Shown: positions 30,248 through 44,467, counted from the stretch's first letter. The stretch: DNA of 64,000 nucleotides from Pseudidiomarina indica (GCA_029279945.1 JAJUHK010000007.1:45465-109464); one strand, 5' to 3'. Made by a program: numbers and translations. The notes: generated from the letters alone by a model not told the origin.

Positions 30248-30841
30248 ATGACGATAACAATTCAGCGCTGCCATTGGTGTGGCACAGATCCTGACTACGT
30301 TCACTATCATGATACGGTATGGGGGCGACCAGTACGAGATAGCCAAGAGCTATTTGCCAAGTTGTGCCTCGACGGACAACAAGCTGGATTAAGCTGGATA
30401 ACTATTCTACGAAAACAAACGAATTACGAAAATGCATTTTGCCAGTTTAATCCATATGACATCGTGCAAATGCCGACAGCCCAACGTGACGCACTAATTC
30501 ATAACGCTGGGATTATCCGCAACCGCTTAAAAATCGAAGCGATATTTAAGAATGCAGAGGCTTACATTGCGTTAGCCGAAAAGGGTATCGCTTTTAATGA
30601 CTTGCTCTGGAGCTTTAGCGCGGGGAAGCCACGGATTTTCGCGCGCCAAGGTGGTGATATACCAGCCACCGATGAGGTCTCAGATGCGATGGCCAAGGCG
30701 TTAAAGAAAGCGGGTTTTAGTTTCGTTGGTAGTACTATTTGCTACGCATTTATGCAGGCAGTTGGGATGGTGAACGACCATACTGTTCACTGCCATTGTT
30801 ATGAGCCGGTTTGCGCTGAAATGCGTGAATTTTCACTTTAA
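30248..30841 (+). CDS. tag: DNA-3-methyladenine glycosylase I (Tag)
   Basis: 197 residues from ATG 30248. An upstream in-frame TTG would add 11 residues unlike the family. Tag removes 3-methyladenine from alkylated DNA by base excision. The sequence follows E. coli Tag closely: CHWCGTDPDYVHYHDTVWG, GQQAGLSWITILRKQ, FKNAEAY, FVGSTICYAFMQAVGMVNDH. The zinc-site residues are C8, H21 and the late HCHC cluster. The residue equal to the catalytic-pocket Glu38 of E. coli is aspartate here (D42). It diverges from glyQ. Confidence 0.93.
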   Translation: MTITIQRCHWCGTDPDYVHYHDTVWGRPVRDSQELFAKLCLDGQQAGLSWITILRKQTNYENAFCQFNPYDIVQMPTAQRDALIHNAGIIRNRLKIEAIFKNAEAYIALAEKGIAFNDLLWSFSAGKPRIFARQGGDIPATDEVSDAMAKALKKAGFSFVGSTICYAFMQAVGMVNDHTVHCHCYEPVCAEMREFSL

Positions 30842-30847
30842 ATTGAG

Positions 30848-31345
30848 ATGATTATGGTTGAGATTGTACGGGTGGATTACCACAACCCGAGCCACCGAGA
30901 GGCTGTATTAGCCTTGTTGAATCATTACGCCTGCGACCCAATGGGAGGCGGTGAAGCACTGCCAGCAGCGACCCAAACTACGTTGCTGGATGAGATGGCA
31001 AAACGCCCTCAGATTTGCTCGTTTTTAGCCTACCTTGAGGGTAGCCCAGTAGGTTTGGTGAATTGTGTCGAAGGTTTTTCCACGTTTGCCGCAAAGCCGT
31101 TGCTCAATATTCATGATATTGCAGTCCTTGATGGCTACCGTGGTAAAGGTATTGCGCAGCAACTGCTTGCTGCGGTCGAAGCTGAGGCAAAAGACCGTGG
31201 CTGTTGTAAGCTGACGCTTGAAGTGTTGCAAGGTAATAAACCTGCGCAATTGGCATATCGTAAATATGGTTTTGCCCCTTATCAGTTAGATGCGGCCATG
31301 GGGAAGGCGGAGTTTTGGCAAAAACCACTGGCATCAGATGAGTAG
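30848..31345 (+). CDS. GNAT-family N-acetyltransferase
   Basis: 165 residues, starting 6 nt after tag. The acetyl-CoA-binding GNAT core is clear: LLNIHDIAVLDGYRGKGIAQQLL (motif A, with the R/Q-x-x-G-x-G/A loop as YRGKGIA), CKLTLEVLQGNKPAQLAYRKYGF (motif B). The acceptor cannot be told from sequence. The placement with tag and tusA suggests one short operon. Confidence 0.85.
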   Translation: MIMVEIVRVDYHNPSHREAVLALLNHYACDPMGGGEALPAATQTTLLDEMAKRPQICSFLAYLEGSPVGLVNCVEGFSTFAAKPLLNIHDIAVLDGYRGKGIAQQLLAAVEAEAKDRGCCKLTLEVLQGNKPAQLAYRKYGFAPYQLDAAMGKAEFWQKPLASDE

Positions 31346-31351
31346 CTACCA

Positions 31352-31588
31352 ATGACTCATGCTGCAACCACTCAACTAGATACCATAGGACTACGTTGTC
31401 CAGAACCGGTGATGATGGTGCGCGTTGCCATGCGTAAGTTAAATGTGGGTGATGTGTTAGAGGTTATCGCAGATGATCCAGCGACCACACGTGATATTCC
31501 CAGTTTTTGTCGTTTTATGGATCATGAACTTCTCAGTGCTGAAACCACAAGGACGCCATACCGTTACCTGATTCGTAAAGGGAATTAG
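31352..31588 (+). CDS. tusA: Sulfur carrier protein TusA
   Basis: 78 residues, the TusA size. The sulfur-carrying cysteine is C16 in [16 protein letters not shown], and the family helix and strand [16 protein letters not shown] follow. TusA passes persulfide sulfur from IscS towards TusBCD for tRNA 2-thiolation. It begins 6 nt after the acetyltransferase gene and is convergent with fadA. Confidence 0.95.
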   Translation: MTHAATTQLDTIGLRCPEPVMMVRVAMRKLNVGDVLEVIADDPATTRDIPSFCRFMDHELLSAETTRTPYRYLIRKGN

Positions 31589-31612
31589 CTTCTATCTACC
31601 AAGCCTTTCAAT

Positions 31613-31651
31613 AACAAGCCGCTGGCAGTGAGAGCTGCACAGCGGCTTGTT
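31613..31651. terminator. Bidirectional terminator between tusA and fadA
   Basis: AACAAGCCGCTG and CAGCGGCTTGTT form a perfect 12-bp stem around a 15-nt loop, centred between two convergent genes. T-richness follows in both directions (TTGTTTG on +, TTGTTAT on -). Confidence 0.7.
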
Positions 31652-31671
31652 TGTTGGTGCCTGTAGTTTGC

Positions 31672-35006
<3,335 letters not shown>

Positions 35007-35115
35007 GTTCGGTCTCCTTGAGCAGTTACTGATAATCAGATTGCTTTCGGTTAAAGTGGTTTCTATAGTCGTTATAGAGTGTCGCTCGAATAGGGCAAAT
35101 TTTCAATCTATTTTT

Positions 35116-35127
35116 AAACGTGCGTTT
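35116..35127. promoter_or_regulatory. Possible PsrA-type operator between fadB and slt
   Basis: AAACGTGCGTTT is a palindrome of the PsrA/FadR-like form AAAC-N4-GTTT in an AT-rich context, in the 126-bp divergent gap before the fadBA operon. It is closer to the slt start than to fadB. PsrA controls beta-oxidation genes in many gammaproteobacteria. Confidence 0.4.
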
Positions 35128-35132
35128 GAATT

Positions 35133-37121
35133 ATGACTCAGAGGTTTCAATCTTGGCATGCTATCGCGGTCGGCATCTTGTTCAGTGCCTGCCTCATGGC
35201 TACATCAAAGGCTAACGCCGAATCGGACAACGTTGTTACTCAGCGCGAGCAACAACGCAAACTTTTTTTGCAGGCTGAGGCGTCATTAGACCGGCGCCGT
35301 ATCAGTGAGTTTGAGCAATATTATGAGCAGCTTGCTGAGTATCCGTTACGACCTTATTTAACAGCGCAATATTTGCGTGAGCGAGCGCGCACCGATGAAG
35401 GTGAACGAGTCCAGCAATTTCTTGCTGAACATGAGCTCTCGCCGCTGGCTCGCTCGGTTCGTCAAGCTTGGCTTGATCGCTACATGCGGCAGAAAAATTA
35501 TGGTGCCTTTCTTGAGCTGTCAGCGCAATCGGGCAATCTCATCAGTGGTCGTGCGCAATATCAATGTTTCGCGGTAACGGCGCAGCTGGAGCTACAGCCC
35601 GAATCCAGGGAAGCGACCTTACGGTTGGTGGACAAGATATGGCTGTCCGGTGAGTCTTTACCAAAATCATGTGATCCGCTATTGAAAGAATGGGAAGAAG
35701 CGGGATTGCGCACGCCAGAACTGGTGTGGCAGCGCGTGGTACTCGCTGGCAACGGTGGGCGACATACGTTAATTCCATATTTACAACGTTTATTACCTGA
35801 GGATATGCAGTATCTAGCGGAGCATTTTTTGCGGGTACGGCGGAATCCTGGAGCCATTGCTCAATTTAAATATCTGCGCGGTGATTATCCGCAGCATGAA
35901 GCACAGATTGTCGCGTATGGGTTTGGACGGATGATTTGGCGTGAGCCCGATCGTGCGTTACGGGCGTGGCAACGGCTACCTGAGCATATTCAGCTGACCC
36001 CTGAGCAAGACTTAAAAATTCGCCAGACGTTTGCTATCGCGTTGAGTGCAAAAGGCCATCCCCATGCAGCGCAATGGTTAGCACAACTTGCCCCCGATGA
36101 GCATAACGATGTGACATTGCATTGGCTGCTAGCACAGTGGCTACGCGAGCAAGATTGGTCGAGCATTATCGCTTACATCCCCCAATTACCCGAGGAACAA
36201 CGTGATTCTGAGCAGTGGCAATACTGGTTTGCGCGGGCGTTATTAGAGCAACAACGCACCGATGCAGCGTACGCCGTGTTCGAACGGTTAGCGCAACAGC
36301 GGAGCTACTACGGCTTTTTAGCGGCTGCCCATGTGCAACAACCATTGTCGCTCAGCCATACCCCATTACACGTCGACGACGAGGTGTTGCGGCGTGTGCA
36401 GCAACTACCTGGTGTGCAGCGCGCTTATGAATTACTGCAACTGGACCGAACCTTATCTGCACGACGGGAATGGAACGCTTTGCTTGAACACTTGTCGGCT
36501 ACCGAGCAACGTGCGTTGGCACGAATCGCGCATGAGTGGGGCTGGCATGACCAAAGTATTTACACGTTGGGATTGTTGCAGGAATTTGATGCCGTAGTGG
36601 AGCGTTTTCCATTAGCATTTTTTGACTTACACGAGCGTTACGCGAGCGCTGCGCATATTGATGTAAACTGGGCGCTAGCTGTTTCACGGCGGGAGAGTGC
36701 GTTTCGGGTTGATGCTCGCTCCCATGCTGGTGCATACGGTCTCATGCAACTTTTGCCAAGTACCGCCAAGTTGGTTGAACGTGCTGATGTCAGCCCCCAT
36801 GATTTATATCAACCGGCTCGGAACATACGGTTAGGTACTCGTTATTTGGCTAATTTACAGCGCCGTTTGGACGGCAATTGGATCTTAGCGACAGCGGCGT
36901 ATAATGCCGGTATTTATCGCGTGGTGGAGTGGCTGCCAGCCGAAGGCATGGAAGCTGATCGCTGGATTGAACTTATCCCTTACGCAGAAACCCGCAATTA
37001 CGTAAAACAAGTGGTGATGTATCAACAAATTTACCACGCGTTACGCACACAGGAATATCACCCCCAGTTATTTGCTGAGCTAGTTCCTATGCGCGTAAGC
37101 GCAGCGCAGTATCAACGTTAG
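35133..37121 (+). CDS. slt: Soluble lytic murein transglycosylase (Slt70 family)
   Basis: 662 residues with a signal peptide ending near ATSKANA (residue 29), so periplasmic. The large N-terminal part is the helical ring domain typical of Slt70. The C-terminal lysozyme-like domain has the catalytic glutamate E521 in SRRESAFRVDARS, then GAYGLMQLLPSTAK and the ATAAYNAGIYRV motif. It cleaves peptidoglycan glycan strands, forming 1,6-anhydro ends, and takes part in wall turnover. The N-terminal region is Gln- and Arg-rich. yigZ follows 7 nt downstream. Confidence 0.93.
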   Translation: MTQRFQSWHAIAVGILFSACLMATSKANAESDNVVTQREQQRKLFLQAEASLDRRRISEFEQYYEQLAEYPLRPYLTAQYLRERARTDEGERVQQFLAEHELSPLARSVRQAWLDRYMRQKNYGAFLELSAQSGNLISGRAQYQCFAVTAQLELQPESREATLRLVDKIWLSGESLPKSCDPLLKEWEEAGLRTPELVWQRVVLAGNGGRHTLIPYLQRLLPEDMQYLAEHFLRVRRNPGAIAQFKYLRGDYPQHEAQIVAYGFGRMIWREPDRALRAWQRLPEHIQLTPEQDLKIRQTFAIALSAKGHPHAAQWLAQLAPDEHNDVTLHWLLAQWLREQDWSSIIAYIPQLPEEQRDSEQWQYWFARALLEQQRTDAAYAVFERLAQQRSYYGFLAAAHVQQPLSLSHTPLHVDDEVLRRVQQLPGVQRAYELLQLDRTLSARREWNALLEHLSATEQRALARIAHEWGWHDQSIYTLGLLQEFDAVVERFPLAFFDLHERYASAAHIDVNWALAVSRRESAFRVDARSHAGAYGLMQLLPSTAKLVERADVSPHDLYQPARNIRLGTRYLANLQRRLDGNWILATAAYNAGIYRVVEWLPAEGMEADRWIELIPYAETRNYVKQVVMYQQIYHALRTQEYHPQLFAELVPMRVSAAQYQR

Positions 37122-37128
37122 GAAGGTC

Positions 37129-37749
37129 ATGAGCGGATATCAGGTGCCAAGCGCGCCAGCGACACATGAAATCATTATTAAAAACAGCCGTTTTATAGCG
37201 TCACTGTGGCCCGTCACCAGCGCCGCTGAACATCAGCACCATTTGCGCTATTGTCAGCAACAGTGGCCGGGTGCAACCCATTATTGTACGGCAGCGATTT
37301 GGGGAGCTCCCCATGATAGCCAAACCTATGCGATGAGTGATGATGGCGAACCCTCGGGTACTGCTGGCCGCCCGATGTTTCATGTACTGCAAGCCAGTGG
37401 CTTAGGTGAAGTTTCAGTGATTGTGGTACGTTATTTTGGTGGTATTAAGTTAGGCACGGGAGGCTTACAGCGGGCGTACAGTCAGGCAGTAAGTGAAGTC
37501 CTTAAGTGTGTGACGGTTACGGCAAAAATATTACGCAAAACGGCTTATATCAACTACGATTATGCTGATCAAAGCGTGGTAACCCATACCTTACAAAAGT
37601 ATGATGCCATTATCGAAAAGCAGGATTTTACCGCCGCGATTAAGGCACAGTTACGCGTCGTAGCCGCTACCGCAGCACAATTACAAACGGATATAAAAAA
37701 TATAACTCAAGGGCGTGTTTCCATGACCATCGCAAGCGAGGCCGATTAG
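37129..37749 (+). CDS. yigZ: YigZ/IMPACT family protein
   Basis: 206 residues. The N-terminal UPF0029 domain shows NSRFIASLWPV, CTAAIWGAPHDSQTYAMSDDGEPSGTAGRPM and VVRYFGGIKLGTGGLQRAYS, the IMPACT signature. The C-terminal domain is a ferredoxin-like fold. The family is linked to translation control, but its bacterial reaction is not settled. The gene's stop overlaps the trkH GTG start by one base. E. coli has the same neighbourhood (yigZ-trkH). Confidence 0.93.
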   Translation: MSGYQVPSAPATHEIIIKNSRFIASLWPVTSAAEHQHHLRYCQQQWPGATHYCTAAIWGAPHDSQTYAMSDDGEPSGTAGRPMFHVLQASGLGEVSVIVVRYFGGIKLGTGGLQRAYSQAVSEVLKCVTVTAKILRKTAYINYDYADQSVVTHTLQKYDAIIEKQDFTAAIKAQLRVVAATAAQLQTDIKNITQGRVSMTIASEAD

Positions 37750-39200
37750 TGCGATTCGCAGGCATTTTCAGAGTTCTCGGTTTACTGATTTGCTTATTTA
37801 GCATCACCTTAATACCGCCGGCATTGATTGCACTTTGGTATCAAGATGGTGGTGGGCTAGCATTCTTAGTCGCTTTCTCGGTAAGTATCGTGGTTGGGTT
37901 TTGTGTTTGGTATCCCAACCGTAAGCAGTACGCCGACTTAAAAGTGCGTGACGGCTTCTTACTGACCGTGCTGTTTTGGTCGGTGCTCGGCTGTGTTGGT
38001 ATCTTGCCGTTTTGGTTTATCGGGGAGTTGGGGTTGAGCTTCACCGACGCCGCTTTTGAATCGTTTTCTGGACTCACAACCACAGGCGCCACAGTTCTTA
38101 GTGGCTTGGAAACATTACCCCATAGTATTTTGTACTACCGCCAGCAGCTGCAGTGGCTCGGTGGAATGGGGATTATCGTGTTAGCTGTTGCCATTTTGCC
38201 TATGTTAGGTATTGGTGGAATGCAGCTCTATCGGGCGGAAATACCCGGGCCACTGAAAGATGCAAAAATGACGCCCCGCATTGCCGATACCGCGAAGCAT
38301 TTATGGTACATCTATGTTGCGCTCACGCTGATTTGTGCGCTTGCCTACAAACTGGCAGGGATGCATTGGTTCGACGCAATAGGACATGCGTTTTCGACGG
38401 TTTCCGTGGGTGGTTTTAGTACGTATGATGCTAACCTTGGTTATTTTGATAGTGCGCTTATCAATACGATTTGTGCCGTGTTTTTATTACTATCAGCGGT
38501 GAACTTTGCGGTGCACTACGCGGCAATTACTGGGCGTTCGTTACGCAGCTACACCCGTGATTCCGAAGTGCGTGCATTTATGTTGGTCCAAGTGACATTA
38601 CTACTCGTGGTCTTTATTACGCTGCTAGCTCAGCAGGTATTCAGCTCACCAGGAGAGACGTTCAATCAAGCGCTGATTCAATCGGTATCAATCAGTACCA
38701 CCGCTGGATTTACCACCACGGATTTCTCGGTGTGGCCGCTGTTTGTGCCTATCTTACTTATTCTTGCCAGTTTTATCGGTGGTTGTGCCAGTTCAACCGG
38801 CGGTGGGTTGAAGGTTGTACGCGTGGTGTTGTTAGTGCGGCAGGGGATTCGCGAACTCAACCGTTTAGTGCATCCCCAAGGGGTGTATTCCGTCAAACTG
38901 GGATCCCGCATTGTACCACCCCGTGTTGTGGAGGCTGTGTGGGGCTTTTTTGCGGCGTACGCGCTGGTATTTGTTGTGATCATGCTGGGATTGTTAGCTA
39001 CTGGCCTCGATCAGGTCACTGCCTTTTCAGCTGTAGCTGCCTGCCTGAATAATTTAGGACCTGGTATTGGCGAGGTGGTAAAAAACTATGCTGAAATTTC
39101 TAGCACTGCCAAGTGGTTATTGATTGTGGCGATGTTGTTTGGACGACTGGAAGTATTCACCATTTTAGTGTTGTTAACCCCGAGCTTCTGGCGCAGCTAA
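37749..39200 (+). CDS. trkH: Potassium uptake channel protein TrkH
   Basis: 483 residues from GTG 37749. TrkH forms the K+ pathway of the Trk system in the inner membrane. Four pore-loop repeats are visible: SGLTTTGATVL, STVSVGGFST, SISTTAGFTTTDF and CLNNLGPGIG, each with its selectivity glycine. About ten membrane spans surround them. The regulatory partner trkA lies immediately downstream on the opposite strand, with 3 nt between the two stop codons. Confidence 0.96.
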   Translation: MRFAGIFRVLGLLICLFSITLIPPALIALWYQDGGGLAFLVAFSVSIVVGFCVWYPNRKQYADLKVRDGFLLTVLFWSVLGCVGILPFWFIGELGLSFTDAAFESFSGLTTTGATVLSGLETLPHSILYYRQQLQWLGGMGIIVLAVAILPMLGIGGMQLYRAEIPGPLKDAKMTPRIADTAKHLWYIYVALTLICALAYKLAGMHWFDAIGHAFSTVSVGGFSTYDANLGYFDSALINTICAVFLLLSAVNFAVHYAAITGRSLRSYTRDSEVRAFMLVQVTLLLVVFITLLAQQVFSSPGETFNQALIQSVSISTTAGFTTTDFSVWPLFVPILLILASFIGGCASSTGGGLKVVRVVLLVRQGIRELNRLVHPQGVYSVKLGSRIVPPRVVEAVWGFFAAYALVFVVIMLGLLATGLDQVTAFSAVAACLNNLGPGIGEVVKNYAEISSTAKWLLIVAMLFGRLEVFTILVLLTPSFWRS

Positions 39201-39203
39201 AGG

Positions 39204-40580
39204 TTAGAAGAATAGTGCACCGGGTTGGAAGAGCCGCTCCACTTCACCGATATAATGCTTATCAACTAAGAACACAATCACATGATCATCGGTTTGCAAA
39301 ATGGTGTCGTGGTGGGCGATAAGCACTTCGTTGCCACGTACAATAGCGCCGATGGTTGTTCCTGGTGGTAACTTAATTTCATCAATACTCTTCCCGACTA
39401 CTTTGGAGGTTTGCTCATCACCATGCGCGATTACTTCAATGGCTTCAGCAACGCCCTTACGAAGTGAGTAAGCATTCACTATATCGCCTTTTCGAACTAA
39501 TGAAAGCAGCGATGATACAGTCGCTCGTTGTGGGGAGATGGCAATATCGATCACGTGTTCTTGCATAAGGTCAACGTATGCTTGTCGTTGAATAAGCACC
39601 ATAGTTTTCTTTGCGCCAAGGCGCTTGGCGAGCATGGCCGACATGATATTGGCTTCATCATCGTTAGTGACCGCGATGAATAAATCCATAGCATCAATAT
39701 TCTCATCCATTAACAAGCGCTCGTCAGAAGCATTACCATGCAACACGGTTGTTTTCTCCAGCCGCTCGTTGAGCGCTTCAGCCCGTTGCTCGTGTTGTTC
39801 TATGAGTTTGACGTAGTGATCATGCTCCAACTGTGCCGCAAGACCGGCGCCCACGTTACCGCCCCCAGCAATTAAAATTCGCCGGTATTGGTTTTCAAGT
39901 TTCTGCATGGCTTCCATGACCGTGCGGATGTGGCGGGTATCGGTAATAAAAAATACTTCATCGCCAGCTTCAATAATGGTGGTGCCGGTCGGCTTGATGG
40001 CGCGACCACGGCGAAAAATAGCTGCCACTCGAGCTTCCGCAGTAGGCATATAACTCTTTAATGCGGCGATAGGGTGGCCAACTAACTTGCCACCATAATA
40101 GGCACGTACCGCGACTAAACTTGCACGACCACTGGCAAACTCAACGACCTGTAGCGCCCCTGGGTAATCGACCAAGCGCTTAATATAGGCAGTGACTTGC
40201 TGTTCTGGGGAAATAACGTGATCGACGGGGATATCATCTTTATGGAATATCTTATCGGCGTAGTCGCTGTATTCTTCGGAACGAATACGGGCAATACGTT
40301 TGGGTGTTTTGAATAAGGTATAGGCGATTTGGCAGGCCATCATGTTAATTTCATCGCTCGGCGTTACGGCTACGAGCATATCTGCATTTTCGCAGCCGGC
40401 CTGGCGTAACACACGCGGATGTGAGGCATGGCCTTCGATGGTTCTAATATCAAACTTTTCTGCGAGTGATTCAAGGTGACGTTTATCAATATCAACGACG
40501 GTAATTTCGTTGTCTTCTCCGACTAAGTTCTCAGCGAGTGTTGCACCGACATGTCCGCCGCCTAGAATCACTATTTTCAT
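39204..40580 (-). CDS. trkA: Trk potassium system NAD-binding regulator TrkA
   Basis: 458 residues with two tandem RCK (KTN plus C) units. The Rossmann nucleotide motifs are [13 protein letters not shown] near residue 8 and [13 protein letters not shown] near residue 240. TrkA binds NAD(H)/ATP and gates TrkH from the cytosolic side. Its start overlaps the rsmB stop (ATGA), which couples the two genes. Confidence 0.96.
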   Translation of the reverse strand: MKIVILGGGHVGATLAENLVGEDNEITVVDIDKRHLESLAEKFDIRTIEGHASHPRVLRQAGCENADMLVAVTPSDEINMMACQIAYTLFKTPKRIARIRSEEYSDYADKIFHKDDIPVDHVISPEQQVTAYIKRLVDYPGALQVVEFASGRASLVAVRAYYGGKLVGHPIAALKSYMPTAEARVAAIFRRGRAIKPTGTTIIEAGDEVFFITDTRHIRTVMEAMQKLENQYRRILIAGGGNVGAGLAAQLEHDHYVKLIEQHEQRAEALNERLEKTTVLHGNASDERLLMDENIDAMDLFIAVTNDDEANIMSAMLAKRLGAKKTMVLIQRQAYVDLMQEHVIDIAISPQRATVSSLLSLVRKGDIVNAYSLRKGVAEAIEVIAHGDEQTSKVVGKSIDEIKLPPGTTIGAIVRGNEVLIAHHDTILQTDDHVIVFLVDKHYIGEVERLFQPGALFF

Positions 40581-41875
40581 GGTCGTTTTTCCAGTTTTGC
40601 GTAAAAGAAGCCATCACCATCATGATCGCCTGGTAACCATTGCCACTCTACCGCACCATCGGGTTTGGTAGCAACTTGCTCGGCATCAGGGGTGCTCGCA
40701 AGAAACTGTGCAATTTGTTCGGTATTTTCATCAGGCAAAATCGAACAGGTGGCGTAGAGCAGCGTGCCACCAGGTTTCAGTAGGGGCCACAGGGTACGCA
40801 GGAGCTGATGCTGCAATGCGACTAGCTCAGTAATATCGCTGGCGCGACGTAGCCATTTGATATCTGGGTGCCGGCGAATAACACCAGTCGCTGAGCAGGG
40901 AGCATCGAGTAAGATACGATCAAACAGTTGCCCATCCCACCAGGTGGTCGTTGTGGCATCGGCCGCTTGCACCTGTGCGTGCAAGCGCAATCGTTGCAAG
41001 GTATCATGGACACGTTGTAAACGCTGTTCATCAACATCAATGGCGACCACTGTAGCGGTGGGCTGCCGCTCAATAATATGGGCTGTTTTGCCACCCGGAG
41101 CGGCACAACAATCTAAGACGCGCTCATTTGGCTGGGCATCGAGTAGGAACGCCGCGTGCTGGGCCGCAATGTCTTGTACTGATACCCATCCTTCAGCGAA
41201 GTGGGGTAAGGACTGTACATCGACCGCTTGGCTCAACTGAATGGCACTACTCAGTGGGGCGTGGGCGATTGCTTCGATACCCGCAGCAGCCAGCAAAGCT
41301 AAATACTCGTCACGGCTGGTGTGTTGCTCATTAATGCGCAGCCACATCGGCGCTTGGCGATTATTTGCTGCAAAAATTTGTGCTGCTTGATTAGGATAGC
41401 TGTTGCTAATACGGTCGGCTAACCACCGTGGATGTGCATGGCTTAGCTGTGGCTGCGCTGCAATGCGCTGTTGTAAGACAGGCCAGTGCCGTTGGATGCT
41501 ACGTAACACCGCATTGACCAACCCCTTCTGCTTTCCTCGCTTGAGTAGTTGCGCTGCATCTACTGTAGCGGAAATAGCGGCATGCTCGGCAGCACCCATG
41601 TAGGTCAGTTGGTAAGCGCCCACTAACAACAGGCTATGAAGGGGGAGTAACTCACCTTTTAGGGGTTTATTGAGTTGTTCACTGACGATAACGTTTAATG
41701 CTGGCAAAAATCGCAAGGTGCCGTAGGCCAAGGCTTGTGCCATGCCTTTATCACGGCCATCGAGGGTTCGGGTCAAGGTGGGCAGAGCTTGACTGAGTGA
41801 CCGCCCTCGTTCAATGACTTGAAATACAGCCTGCGCCGCGACGGCACGGCTTTTCGCACCAGGGCGGGCACTCAT
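40577..41875 (-). CDS. rsmB: 16S rRNA m5C967 methyltransferase RsmB
   Basis: 432 residues from the ATG at 41875, which overlaps the fmt stop as ATGA. A longer frame to 41914 would run into fmt. An N-terminal NusB-like domain ([21 protein letters not shown]) is followed by a Rossmann methyltransferase domain: [13 protein letters not shown] (SAM), [20 protein letters not shown] (motif IV), [14 protein letters not shown] (motif VI catalytic Cys). It methylates C967 of 16S rRNA. Confidence 0.95.
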   Translation of the reverse strand: MSARPGAKSRAVAAQAVFQVIERGRSLSQALPTLTRTLDGRDKGMAQALAYGTLRFLPALNVIVSEQLNKPLKGELLPLHSLLLVGAYQLTYMGAAEHAAISATVDAAQLLKRGKQKGLVNAVLRSIQRHWPVLQQRIAAQPQLSHAHPRWLADRISNSYPNQAAQIFAANNRQAPMWLRINEQHTSRDEYLALLAAAGIEAIAHAPLSSAIQLSQAVDVQSLPHFAEGWVSVQDIAAQHAAFLLDAQPNERVLDCCAAPGGKTAHIIERQPTATVVAIDVDEQRLQRVHDTLQRLRLHAQVQAADATTTTWWDGQLFDRILLDAPCSATGVIRRHPDIKWLRRASDITELVALQHQLLRTLWPLLKPGGTLLYATCSILPDENTEQIAQFLASTPDAEQVATKPDGAVEWQWLPGDHDGDGFFYAKLEKRP

Positions 41876-42837
41876 GCTTCCACCTGCGGTAATTGCGCAC
41901 CGACAGGAAAGCAATCACTGCGACCATTCAAAAAATCGACCGCAGACATGGGCTTTTTACCCGCTGGTTGAAGCTGAGTCAGAAGCAGTGCGCCCTGTGC
42001 GGTTTGTATCGCAATGCCACGTTTGTCTGCTCGCAACACAGTGCCGGCCGGCTGCTTTGATGGCACGGCTTCCACTTGTGCGCGCCAAACTTTAATGACC
42101 TCACCGTTAGCTGCAACCAACCAACAAATTGGCCACGGATTAAAGGCGCGCACCCAGCGCTCTAATTCATCGGCGGGACGTTGCCAATCTAACTGTGCTT
42201 CTTCTTTGCTTAGCTTGTGTGCATAGGTGGCTAAACTATCATTCTGCGGCTGGGCTTTGCTGAGTAAATCGGGTAACTGGTGCAATGCGTCACATAGGGC
42301 TGTTGGGCCTAGTTGCGCTAGTTTTTCGTACAAACTGGCGGAGGTATCGTCGGCTAAAATGGGTAATCTAGCTTCAAGTAGAACGGGGCCGGTATCTAAC
42401 CCAGCTTCCATCTGCATAATGGCTACCCCAGTTTCTTTATCGCCTGCCCACAGTGCACGTTGAATAGGTGCTGCACCGCGCCAGCGAGGGAGCAGTGAGC
42501 CATGCACGTTGATACAACCAAATTTGGGGATATCAAGCACTGCTTGCGGTAATAGGAGGCCATAAGCTACCACTACCATCACATCGGGGGTGTACCGTTG
42601 TAGCTGTTGTTGTGCATCAATGGATTTGAATGAAAGGGGTTGCTCGACGGGGAGGTGATGGTCGAGCGCTAACTGCTTAACGGCACTGGCGTGTAATTTT
42701 TTCCCGCGCCCAGCAGGGCGATCTGGCTGGGTATAAACGGCCACGACCTCAAATTGATCATCCGCTAACAGCGCAGCCAGATGCTGCGCTGCAAATTCAG
42801 GGGTTCCCGCAAATACGATGCGTAACTTATTCGCCAT
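41872..42837 (-). CDS. fmt: Methionyl-tRNA formyltransferase
   Basis: 321 residues from the ATG at 42837 ([18 protein letters not shown]). A longer frame runs into def. Fmt formylates initiator Met-tRNA with 10-formyl-THF. The family block [21 protein letters not shown] with catalytic His is present, plus [14 protein letters not shown]. It overlaps the end of def by 11 nt and the start of rsmB by 4 nt: a tight def-fmt-rsmB-trkA operon. Confidence 0.96.
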   Translation of the reverse strand: MANKLRIVFAGTPEFAAQHLAALLADDQFEVVAVYTQPDRPAGRGKKLHASAVKQLALDHHLPVEQPLSFKSIDAQQQLQRYTPDVMVVVAYGLLLPQAVLDIPKFGCINVHGSLLPRWRGAAPIQRALWAGDKETGVAIMQMEAGLDTGPVLLEARLPILADDTSASLYEKLAQLGPTALCDALHQLPDLLSKAQPQNDSLATYAHKLSKEEAQLDWQRPADELERWVRAFNPWPICWLVAANGEVIKVWRAQVEAVPSKQPAGTVLRADKRGIAIQTAQGALLLTQLQPAGKKPMSAVDFLNGRSDCFPVGAQLPQVEA

Positions 42838-43333
42838 GGAGCCGTGCTTCTTTTTCCAGCTTTTTGCGGATGCGGTCACGTTTCAGAGGTGATAGATAAT
42901 CGACGAACAGCTTACCATTCAAATGATCGATTTCATGTTGAATACAAATCGCCAATAATCCTTCCGCGGTTAAGCTAAACGGCTGCCCGTTACGATCTAA
43001 CGCTTCCACTGTAACCTTGCCAGCCCGTTCAACTTTGGCATAAACGCCAGGGAAGGATAAGCAACCTTCCTCATTGGTGAATTCGCCTTCTCGCGCGGTA
43101 ATTTCCGGGTTAATAAACACCAGCGGCGCGTTTTGATCTTCACTGCAATCCGCCACGAATAGGCGGTAGTGAAAGTCAACCTGCGTTGCGGCTAAGCCAA
43201 CACCGTTAGATTCATACATAGTTTCCAACATGTCGTCGATTTGCTGGCGTAGCCTGTCATCGACTTCCGCAACTGGTTGTGCGACTGTGCGTAAACGCTC
43301 GTCAGGGTATTTCAAAATCGTTAATTTACTCAT
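42827..43333 (-). CDS. def: Peptide deformylase
   Basis: 168 residues. All three metal-site motifs are present: [21 protein letters not shown] and [12 protein letters not shown]. It removes the N-formyl group from nascent proteins in the cytosol. It is divergent from dprA, with an 87-bp gap. No LysM-protein gene lies between, unlike in some relatives. Confidence 0.96.
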   Translation of the reverse strand: MSKLTILKYPDERLRTVAQPVAEVDDRLRQQIDDMLETMYESNGVGLAATQVDFHYRLFVADCSEDQNAPLVFINPEITAREGEFTNEEGCLSFPGVYAKVERAGKVTVEALDRNGQPFSLTAEGLLAICIQHEIDHLNGKLFVDYLSPLKRDRIRKKLEKEARLHGE

Positions 43334-43420
43334 AACCTTTCATTCAATTGATTTAACTTAGCTAATTTTACCTTAATTTGAGGTCAAACACACGGATTTA
43401 CAACCTTTGCGAGGTTCAGC

Positions 43421-44467
43421 ATGGATGCAGAATTAGCTGAACAGGTGCTGGCCTTAGCAAGTGCACCTGCGCAGCATCGTAGATATCTACGTTCATTGGG
43501 TTCCCGCGAGCTGCTGCTAACGCATGCAAAGCGCGCTGACACGCCGATAGCACCGAGCCATGTACGGCATTTCCAAGACTGGATGCGGCAGCCCGATTGT
43601 TGCTATATCACCATTCGTGATAAGACTTATCCAGAACTTTTGCGTCAGATTGACGATCCACCGCTGGTGCTCTTTGTTAGTGGGAATGCCAAGTTACTGC
43701 AGGCACCACAAGTAGCAATCATTGGCAGCCGCATGGCCTCACCGATTGGCCTTCATACTGCGGACTATTTTGCTCGTGGATTGAGCCAAGCAGGTGTCGT
43801 TGTGAGTAGTGGATTGGCAACGGGAATTGATGGTGCGGCGCATCGGGGTGCGTTGCAACAAGGTACCACGCTGGCAGTACTGGCTAATGGCACTGATGTT
43901 TATTACCCACCTCGGCACCGTCAGTTGCAGCAACAAATTCGCCAAGCTGGTGTGTTGGTGTCAGAGTTGCCACCGGGGATGCCGCCCAAACGAGGGCTGT
44001 TCCCGCGCCGTAACCGAATATTAAGTGGCTTATCCTTATTAGTACTCATTATTGAAGCTAAAATGAGCAGTGGCACTATGTCGACAGCGGCATTGGCCAA
44101 CGCCCAAAACAAAGATGTCTGGGTTGTTCCTGGCTCTATTTGGGATGTGGCGTTTAGTGGAAGTTTTAAGTTGCTTAAAGAAGGGGCGGGTTTAGCGACT
44201 TCGGTGGATGATATACTACAGGAGTTGAATTTAGCACCGCTGCCCCCATCTGATGGAATAACAGCATCAGCGCAAATTAATTCATCGCGAAGCTTGGCAA
44301 ACGATCAATTGTTGGCTAATGTGGGATTGGAAGTCACTTCGGTGGATACAATTGTCGCGCGCAGTGGGCTACCCATAGCGATTGTGACAGAGCAATTGGT
44401 GATGTTAGAACTTGAGGGCTTGGTAACCTCGGTTCCAGGTGGTTACATCAGAATGGGGAGGCGCTAA
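43421..44467 (+). CDS. dprA: DNA-processing protein DprA (Smf)
   Basis: 348 residues. DprA protects incoming single-stranded DNA and loads RecA in natural transformation. The central Rossmann-like domain shows [44 protein letters not shown] and [19 protein letters not shown]. The C-terminal winged-helix domain is at about 290-345. It is followed 2 nt later by smg, as in E. coli. Confidence 0.95.
   Translation: MDAELAEQVLALASAPAQHRRYLRSLGSRELLLTHAKRADTPIAPSHVRHFQDWMRQPDCCYITIRDKTYPELLRQIDDPPLVLFVSGNAKLLQAPQVAIIGSRMASPIGLHTADYFARGLSQAGVVVSSGLATGIDGAAHRGALQQGTTLAVLANGTDVYYPPRHRQLQQQIRQAGVLVSELPPGMPPKRGLFPRRNRILSGLSLLVLIIEAKMSSGTMSTAALANAQNKDVWVVPGSIWDVAFSGSFKLLKEGAGLATSVDDILQELNLAPLPPSDGITASAQINSSRSLANDQLLANVGLEVTSVDTIVARSGLPIAIVTEQLVMLELEGLVTSVPGGYIRMGRR

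Noticed and set aside
38732..39052. Cys-rich frame on the same strand inside trkH
   Set aside because: It is an out-of-frame shadow of the trkH pore helices. trkH is intact through the region.
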